Positions 57,745-64,000 of a stretch of DNA of 64,000 nt are shown one piece after another. The stretch spans positions 31,614,516 through 31,678,515 of the forward strand of contig OV050030.1 of the NCBI GenBank assembly GCA_920105625.2, given 5' to 3'. The notes below the pieces were generated by a model. That model saw nothing but the letters and a program-made list of their open reading frames with translations, was not told where the DNA came from and did not search any database. Both the position numbers and the translations under genes were made by a program. This stretch comes from Clusia tigrina. Taxonomy: Eukaryota > Arthropoda > Insecta > Diptera > Clusiidae. Within the stretch, counting starts at the first letter, position 1. Every line of letters starts with the position of its first letter.

Positions 57745-58059
57745 TATCTACTTGTTAAGAAGTGGGATCCCAGTAAACGCTCCCTATTTCTAGCAAAAGC
57801 TGGACATGTAAAGAAGAAATGCTAGATTATTTACAGTTCCTCCTCGTTCCTACAGTTGCGGCAGAAATCATGTGTATAAGCTCCCATACGTATCACCTTA
57901 TATCTGTATACTTTGAAACTAGCGACAGCAATCGTCAGAGGAGGATACATCTACATATAAAAATTCTTCACAATATAAATGATAAAGACCGACATGAAGA
58001 CACTGTTAAATTGTGAACAATATTTACCAGCCACAAACAATCAAACTGTAATTTGAAAG

Positions 58060-58160
58060 TTGAAAATGGGATCATCTCTAATTCTAACAATATAGTTAAT
58101 GAATTCAACAAATTCTTAGCTAATGTAGGCAATGTTGTGATATCTTTTCCATTCAGATAA
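58060..58160 (+). pseudogene. Short LINE fragment, endonuclease-RT linker (CR1-like)
   Basis: The plus strand reads ENGIISNSNNIVNEFNKFLA followed by NVGNVV. The phrase I-x-x-x-x-x-I-A-N-x-F-N-x-F-F-x-x-V-G is typical of the segment between endonuclease and RT in CR1-like LINEs. It is only about 30 codons, so this is weak. Confidence 0.45.
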
Positions 58161-59715
58161 TATTATTACGAAAATTAGTTAATACTACGAATCACTGGAT
58201 TATGTTAAGCAAACTGAAAACTTTCGTAAATAAATTTCGTCTACATAATCTTCTCTTAAATAATTGATGCTGTATATACTCGTATATTAAAGTTAGAGAG
58301 GAAATGATTAAACAGCATTGAGAATAAAACTGGTTATATTTTAGATAATAAGAAACAAACATATTAAATCAGAACGAAAGGAATGGGATACCATGCTTGG
58401 AATAGATGCGTTCCTTCCAATTATTTACTAGAATTGTCTTTATAGTTACTCCGTTGTGTTGGTATATCACTCATGTGGCAACACTGGATGTTTCTTCACA
58501 TGTGTGTATGAACATAAATTTACGTTTAGCTGTCAAAAATAAAGCGTCCAACAAGTCCTTTGTTTGCCGCCACACCAAAACACATTTATTTTGAACGGAC
58601 CAGCGCTGGTGTTGCTGTGCTTCGCTCGCAGTTATTGTTGGCATTCAGTTTGGTATTAATTTAGCTAATTATGAGCAAATTAATGAATGCTCCGAGCACG
58701 TGAGCCAGACGCAACTAATTGCGCACAAATCATGACGGGACTGAGGTTTGAAATATTAAGACGGACAACACCGCTATGGAAGTTAGAGGAAATAGACGGA
58801 GGTCGAAGGAAAAGGGCAGCAGCCAGCCAAGCGCTTTTGTGCACTGAATTGCTTTGACAGTAATTGATGTTTTCATAAGGAGACGACGGTGCTAAGCAAT
58901 CAGATTGTGGCTGCCAAAGGCACACCTGCGGTTTATTTCCGATTATAGCTGAGGTTATTAGTGTCGTTCTCACTGTACACAACCCCATGCATTTCGATTG
59001 ATTTTTGTAAGCTTTCATCTTTTTAACAGACAATAACCATAAAGAAGCTACAGCATTTTAATCCATTTGCTTTGCAGGATTAGGTAACAGAATTGAATTA
59101 ATTGTGGGTGATAAACAAATCTATTCGTGATTAACCGATCAACTTTAATAATAACTGGGACGAATATGTATGCAGAATAATATACAATAAATAATATTTT
59201 AGGATATAATAGTGAGTTATAACAAACACGAAAATACAAAATATTTTAAAAATGCCATTTTGAGCTTCTACAGAAGATGATGAAATGAAGAGTCGTTGGA
59301 ACTCCACATCAATTAAAACAATCTCAGGCAATCGATATTGTGAATTTTGAGAGTATTGATGCTTCCATTATTGCAAATCAATTAACACTAAACACACATT
59401 CCCCACTAATTTATAACCGCAAAAAAATATTTCTATACTCAATGGAAAAAATTCGAGAAGCAACCCACGAATCTTCCACGGCCCACGTTGGCGTTCTTCA
59501 TATGTGAGAACAAGCGAATAAAACTCATTAAAGTTCTCATTTTAAATAACTTCTGCCCATTTCAATAGACAGGTTTCCAAGCTATCTTAGCACTCTTATC
59601 TCTCTTATATAAAATACATTTTAGTGCATACTTTTCATACCTACTATTCACAATTTTCAGATTAGTAATAATTCACGATATCCATACAAATAAATCCTTC
59701 AATCCATGGTAGGTA
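58161..59715. other. Non-coding stretch, no gene seen
   Basis: No coding motif recognised. Confidence 0.5.
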
Positions 59716-59719
59716 GGTA

Positions 59720-61067
59720 GGTAAAATGGATGGCGACCCCGGGTCGCCTCAATTTTTAATAGTGCCGTTTTGTTGCTGGTAATATGCTTTTGTACATCTA
59801 CAACCATCCGGAGATCCTAATTTGGATAGGTCTGAAACTTCTAAGCCAGAGCAATGCCCTAGACTCTCCAGAAAAGGGTTGGGTAATCACAAAAAAAAAG
59901 TACGAGAGTTTCTTTCTCCTGTGGATCTTTACACCTCCTACAATGAGCATTGAACATAATGTCCATTTTTTCAGCGTGTGTGCCAATAGTCCATTGCCCT
60001 GTGCAGACTATGCTAATTTTATGTATTGGTTTATTGAGAAGGCGGTAAGTTCCTTTTGCACTGTAATCAGGCCACATCATTCTAGAAATGGCACATGTCG
60101 CAGTGTTTTTCCAACTCTCGTGAGCCTTGCGGAGGAAGTGATTATATATATTTCCCTTAACATCAGTTGGGGGGACGCCCACGTCCATAAAGGAAAATAC
60201 TTAATCGGTTTCCGACGAGCCTCTTCGTGCTAGCTCATCAGCCCTCTCGTTGCCCTCAATGTTCCTGTGTCCCGGAAACCAGACGAGGGATGTTATACTA
60301 TTTCCTGATAAATTCCTCCTTGCAGAGGCCGACCAACTTAGAGCTGCTAAAAAGTGACGCTAGCGCCTTTTTTGCCGCTTGGCTGTCGGAGTAAATGGGT
60401 GTGTCTTTGATCAGCTTGAGCCCCTGCAACGCCCCGCATGCCTGCTAAATTGCAAAGACCTCTGCTTGGAAGACACTTGATGTCGATGGCAATTTGAGGG
60501 AGAGCAAAAAATTTAGAGGATCTGAAAACATCCCGCACTCACCCCAGATTCCAGCTTGGGACCATCGTTGACCGTTGGCGTACCCCCTTTCGCGAGCACC
60601 TTTCCCTTCTTTCGGTCATTCCTACTTGGGAGAACTGTGTTAACACAGCTCGCAAAATCGAGATTGCGAACGAAGACGTCGGTTTTCGAGGATACTATGT
60701 TTGGTATCAGTTGACTCAAAATGCTACCATGATCATACAGTGTGAGTTACCTGGATTCACTGAATCTTAGTGCACTTTATGCGGAAATGCAAAAAGTATG
60801 AAGATCGATAGGGAGGAGGTTTAGAATCGCGTCTAAAGCAAAACCTGGACAAGTTCGGCAGGCTCCTGTAATTCCAATGCACGCAGTGCGCTGGATTCTT
60901 TGTAGTTTCGTGAGATTGTAGCCCTTCCTGAGAGCTTCCCACCAAACCACGGAGCCGTATGCCAAGATCGTCCCCACCACCATATTGTACATCCAGAGCA
61001 CAATTCTTGGTCTAAGATAAGCCATACTCTCAAACAAAACTAGGGGTTCCACTGACCCTTTTTCCAT
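59720..61067 (-). pseudogene. R1-like LINE ORF2 (RT end, RNase H, knuckle), 5' truncated
   Basis: The minus strand shows LRPRIVLWMYNMVVGTILAY and LQRIQRTACIGITGA (RT C-terminus, about 61020-60850), DGPKLESGVSAGCF (RNase H start, about 60570), VFQAEVFAI, IYSDSQAAKKAL (catalytic SDSQAA intact, about 60395), FPGHRNIEGNERADELARRG and the C-terminus TGQWTIGTHAEKM with CRRCKDPQEK...FFCDYP. The 3' UTR ends in a CTACCTACCTACC tail at about 59720. Frame changes and stops occur near 60210, 60290 and 60460. The fragment begins inside RT. Confidence 0.9.
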
Positions 61068-61224
61068 CTAAGTGAATAAGAAAATTAAAGAGCAATAACC
61101 TGCTCTTTATCATAAAAAATGATTACAAAACTTCTTTGGAATGATATCATTCTAACTCACTAAAAGTTTGTAATATAAGGCCATGCTTTGGTTCAGATTT
61201 TGTTACTTGTCATTATGTCAACAA

Positions 61225-61850
61225 ATTGTTTTGTTTGAAAGGCCTATCAATGACATTATGTGTGGTTTATGATATCGTTCAAACGGCAGCTGCGGCTTCA
61301 CTGGCTAACGCGCATTCGATAGGTCCAATTTTCGATGATTATGGCTCAGGCTTAATTTGAGCGATAGCACGGATTATGTTAACTTTGAGGTCAGTGGCCG
61401 CTTGGAGCTTATTGTCGTAGACCTGCAAATTCAGGAAATCCACCAAGAAAAAGTCGAACGTGTCAAATCGCACGATCTCGGTGGCCAGTTGAAGTCGCTT
61501 CTGCGTGAGAAAATCAAGACCTCAAATCGCTCCTACAGAACTCCTATGGTGGCATCATAGAATTTGGGCTAAAGGAAATTGGTTATCATCGACCGGCAGC
61601 GTCTTTCTTGTTGGAAGATGGCAATGTGATCGTCGCTTTAGAATAAGTACGGACCGATCATGCCGCCGGCCCACAATCCAACAGTGGCTTTCTGTGGATG
61701 CTTTGCAGCTTAGTGGGCCTCATGTTGATTGGCATCGTCTCAAATCCGGCAATTTTGTTTGTTGGAGTACCGTTCATCCTAGAATGGGCTTCGTCGCTGA
61801 AGATGGCATCGTTGGCACACGAGAACACTTATTTTGTTAATAAAGGGTGA
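61225..61850 (-). pseudogene. Decayed Tc1/mariner-superfamily transposase fragment (DD41D-like)
   Basis: The minus strand keeps IFSDEAHSRMNGT (first Asp, near 61800), a CGPAA phrase matching the region before the second Asp, WPPRSCDLTRSTFSWW (compare WPPRSCDLTPLDYFLW in the intact copy, near 61470), and the end ENWTYRMR with LNDIIFHT-like LNDIINHT (near 61290). Between them frames change repeatedly and the second Asp region is deleted. It is related to, but clearly different from, the DD41D elements at 22 and 30 kb. Confidence 0.72.
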
Positions 61851-61859
61851 CATCTTCTT

Positions 61860-62500
61860 CAATAATATTTTACTCTGTATCTTATAAAACAATTAATATG
61901 AAATTGCACAAAAATATATTAAATGTAAACACGAAAAGTTTCCGAGCAACCACTTCAATAATTATAATAGAGGAAGGCATTGACATAATTATAGGCAATG
62001 TCTCTACTATACCCCAATAATAACCCCCACCTCTAGAAATATCGAAACTGGAAAAATTGATGTTGCCTTCTCTAACATGTGGTCCACAAATTCTTTAGCA
62101 GACTTTGTCTAGAACATATGAACATCACACAGGACCACTTGAGGGGAATGAGTCTTCTGCAGATGTCTACTTAAAGTTTGTTTATATTGAACAGACTTCA
62201 CATAATTTTCATTAAAGTACCACCTGTTTCGATAATTAACGTATTGGTTTTATTTACGGCAGCATTTGTTCACACAGTGTCTGTGCTTTGTTTGATATTC
62301 CAACATAACTTTTCAAAAAACAACTGTATTGATTTATGTTTATTGTAGTTGCGAATCTGTGCTGGTGACAGTAATAGTAAATTAGAGCAAATACTTTTTA
62401 CAATGTCAACAAATAAGTACCGACTGAAATGATTTCTACAATAAGTGAGCAACCACTTCCCAGATCTGTTTCACAAACACCCCACACGAGCAAATTGTCA
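61860..62500. other. Non-coding upstream region of the protease gene
   Basis: No coding motif. It presumably contains the regulatory DNA of the protease gene, but I cannot name any site besides the TATA box. Confidence 0.5.
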
Positions 62501-62501
62501 C

Positions 62502-62508
62502 TATAAAA
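62502..62508 (+). promoter_or_regulatory. TATA box of the protease gene
   Basis: TATAAAA lies about 33 bp before a TGCAGTTG sequence (about 62533-62540) that resembles the arthropod initiator TCAGT. This puts the transcription start near 62535 and gives a 5' UTR of about 30 nt. Confidence 0.75.
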
Positions 62509-62564
62509 ATGAAGAGACTACTGTGGAAAATCTGCAGTTGATTATTCCAGTTCAATAGAAGAAC

Positions 62565-63353
62565 ATGTTTCAATTCGTAGTTCTTTTGTCAGCGGTTAGC
62601 GACGCACTTAGTGCCGCAGTACTCGGGGAGATTCCAATGCGATACGATGGATACATTGTTGGTGGTAGACCTGCTCTCATTGATGCCTTTCCTTGGCAAG
62701 TCTCGCTGCAACGCCGAAGTTTTCATTTCTGTGGCGGAGCTATCTATAGTGAGGACATCATTATTACTGCCGCGCATTGCTTGCAAGACATCCACATCAT
62801 TTCTGAACTGAAAGTTCGTGCAGGCTCAACTTTCTGGATGGAAGGAGGCTCGCTGATATCTGTTGCCGCTTTCATAATCCATGTGGACTACAGTCCCAAA
62901 ACGTGGGTCAACGATATTGCCATAGTTCGATTGAGTACTCCTCTGATATACAGTGCTACTATTAAAAATATTGCATTGGCATCAGAGTCTCCTGCTGATT
63001 ATACTCCCGCTGCTGTTTCCGGTTGGGGTGGTTCCAATACTTGGGAAGGTTTCATTGCTCCCAATCAACTGAGATATTTGAGCAACAATATTGTCAGTCG
63101 GGACGCTTGTGCCTCCAGGCCGTATAAATATGAAAAACAACGCATCAGATTATCTATGATATGTGCTATGACTAATGGCAAGGATTTCTGTGATGGCGAC
63201 TCCGGTAGTCCGCTGGTATCTGATGGATTTTTGGTTGGTATTGCGTCGTTCAATCGAAATTGCATGGATAACCCTGACTTTCCCGGTGTGTATGCCGATG
63301 TTGCTTATCTCCGGGTCTGGATTATCAGTGCTGCCGAATCAATTAAAAATTAA
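62565..63353 (+). CDS. Secreted trypsin-like serine protease (S1A), intronless
   Basis: 262 residues. Residues 1-18 or so are a hydrophobic signal peptide; a short propeptide follows, and IVGG at 31-34 is the mature N-terminus. The catalytic triad is H71 (TAAHC), D117 (NDIAIV) and S213 (GDSGSP). D207 occupies the bottom of the S1 pocket (position 189), which predicts cleavage after Lys/Arg. Oddities: GDSGSP replaces the usual GDSGGP, and SFNRNC stands where trypsins have SWG-x-x-C, so the pocket walls are altered. Six cysteines match conserved disulfides. It is short, with no clip or other domain, and suits a digestive or extracellular enzyme. It has its own TATA box and poly(A) signal and is the only clear intact host protein gene here. 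Confidence 0.95.
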   Translation: MFQFVVLLSAVSDALSAAVLGEIPMRYDGYIVGGRPALIDAFPWQVSLQRRSFHFCGGAIYSEDIIITAAHCLQDIHIISELKVRAGSTFWMEGGSLISVAAFIIHVDYSPKTWVNDIAIVRLSTPLIYSATIKNIALASESPADYTPAAVSGWGGSNTWEGFIAPNQLRYLSNNIVSRDACASRPYKYEKQRIRLSMICAMTNGKDFCDGDSGSPLVSDGFLVGIASFNRNCMDNPDFPGVYADVAYLRVWIISAAESIKN

Positions 63354-63377
63354 TCACAAATTCAAATGCGGAGTTAA

Positions 63378-63383
63378 AATAAA
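63378..63383 (+). terminator. Poly(A) signal of the protease gene
   Basis: AATAAA lies 24 nt after the TAA stop (63351-63353), followed by GTGTTTATTTGTTTTGTATT, a GT-rich element that fits cleavage just downstream. Confidence 0.85.
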
Positions 63384-63399
63384 TGTGTTTATTTGTTTT

Positions 63400-64000
63400 G
63401 TATTTAATTGGATATTACTTCTCCGAATTGTACTATATACTCGTAGTGCTTACCAAGTTAAACTGCTAATTTGATTTTGGATTGAAAAGCAAAACCTGTC
63501 GCTTTCAACAGATTAGGTATTAAGTGAGTTAGTCTCTTAATCTCGTGTGTCATTGGAAACCAGAATTAGATCAATAATTTACTCCTTCAGTGTCTCCACT
63601 GGTGTAGTGGAATGATAACTTAAGAAATACTGCGGTGTGCTTTCAATATTTCTATAGGAGTTGCATGAAAATTATATGGAGCAACAGATTTTACCAGAGT
63701 TAATCATCTCGGAACAGGTGTATGCATTTGTTTTGGCAATTCAGAGTCTATGAAAGACTAATAAAGACTATTTAGATAGAGTCAAAAATGATGGAAAGTG
63801 AATAATTTTTATGTCGAGGCGCTTGGAACAAGCAACAATGACAAAAGGACAACTTTCAAAATTACTTTTATATATAACGTCCGCGAATTGCTGAAAAACT
63901 AAAAGTGTATTCATTTGAACCTAGTTCCTTCTGAACAAATACTTTAGACATATATATCGAAGGATTCTTCATGTCATATAAGAGCAAACATAGGAACGCA
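63400..64000. other. Non-coding stretch, no gene seen
   Basis: No coding motif recognised up to the window end. Confidence 0.5.

Larger units (their letters stand above)
56283..57890 (-). mobile_element. LINE copy B (family of 1-753), 5' truncated, interrupted by a mariner
   Basis: The fragment is 322 bp once the mariner is removed (56283-56460 plus 57747-57890). It is flanked by a 10-bp target duplication TATCACCTTA at 56273-56282 and 57891-57900. The minus strand carries the ORF2 end (MGAYTHDFCRNCRNEEEL, ACPAFARNRE-like, LLGSHFLTSR) and then the 3' UTR and the CCTACCTACC tail next to 56283. It matches copy A closely. Stops show it is dead. Confidence 0.93.

Overview
The window looks like a transposon-rich stretch of a higher dipteran genome. 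The evidence is the AT-rich base composition, arthropod-style promoter and poly(A) signals, a standard eukaryotic glycine tRNA gene with a Pol III terminator, and many insect-type mobile elements (DD34D and DD41D mariners, Helitron, pogo, hAT, PIF/Harbinger, a P-like THAP element, copia, jockey and R1/I-type LINEs). A tephritid fruit fly fits best, but that is an inference from the mix of elements, not a proof.

Only two features look like functional host genes: tRNA-Gly(GCC) at 20284-20354 and a short intronless trypsin-like protease gene at 62565-63353 with TATA box, signal peptide, catalytic triad and poly(A) signal. Nearly everything else with coding potential is mobile DNA, most of it broken.

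Layout. 1-0.75 kb: 3' end of an RNase H-bearing LINE. 2.4-3.7 kb: DD34D mariner (minus) beside a Harbinger exon remnant. 4.6-6.6 kb: pogo/Tigger element in an (AT)n tract, with a short intron. 8.3-10.8 kb: I-like LINE interrupted by a hAT fragment and cut off by a Tc1-like fragment. 10.9-13.3 kb: THAP/P-element-like gene interrupted by a jockey element. 13.4-18.5 kb: nearly complete but decayed Helitron. 20.3-21.8 kb: tRNA-Gly, then a hAT transposase remnant. 22.3-23.3 kb: internally deleted DD41D mariner. 23.3-27.2 kb: LINE, then a copia-like element holding a solo LTR and a small inverted-repeat element, then a LINE 3' end. 29.9-31.2 kb: an intact DD41D mariner. 31-38 kb: mainly featureless non-coding DNA. 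38.2-44.5 kb: jockey-like, CR1-like and R1-like LINE pieces and a second copy of the first mariner. 46.6-51.6 kb: two AAT-tailed LINE fragments and a second solo LTR. 56.3-57.9 kb: a LINE fragment with its own target duplication, interrupted by a mariner. 59.7-61.9 kb: R1-like LINE and a decayed transposase. 62.5-63.4 kb: the protease gene.

I found no convincing new defence, metabolic or regulatory system. The most notable signals are: (i) an uninterrupted DD41D transposase next to an in-frame, HTH-less sibling copy 7 kb away; (ii) a P-element-like THAP gene remnant split by jockey; (iii) several nests whose insertion order can be read from target-site duplications; and (iv) a solo LTR family with a 4-bp target duplication, one copy of which has an expanded 67-bp tandem repeat.
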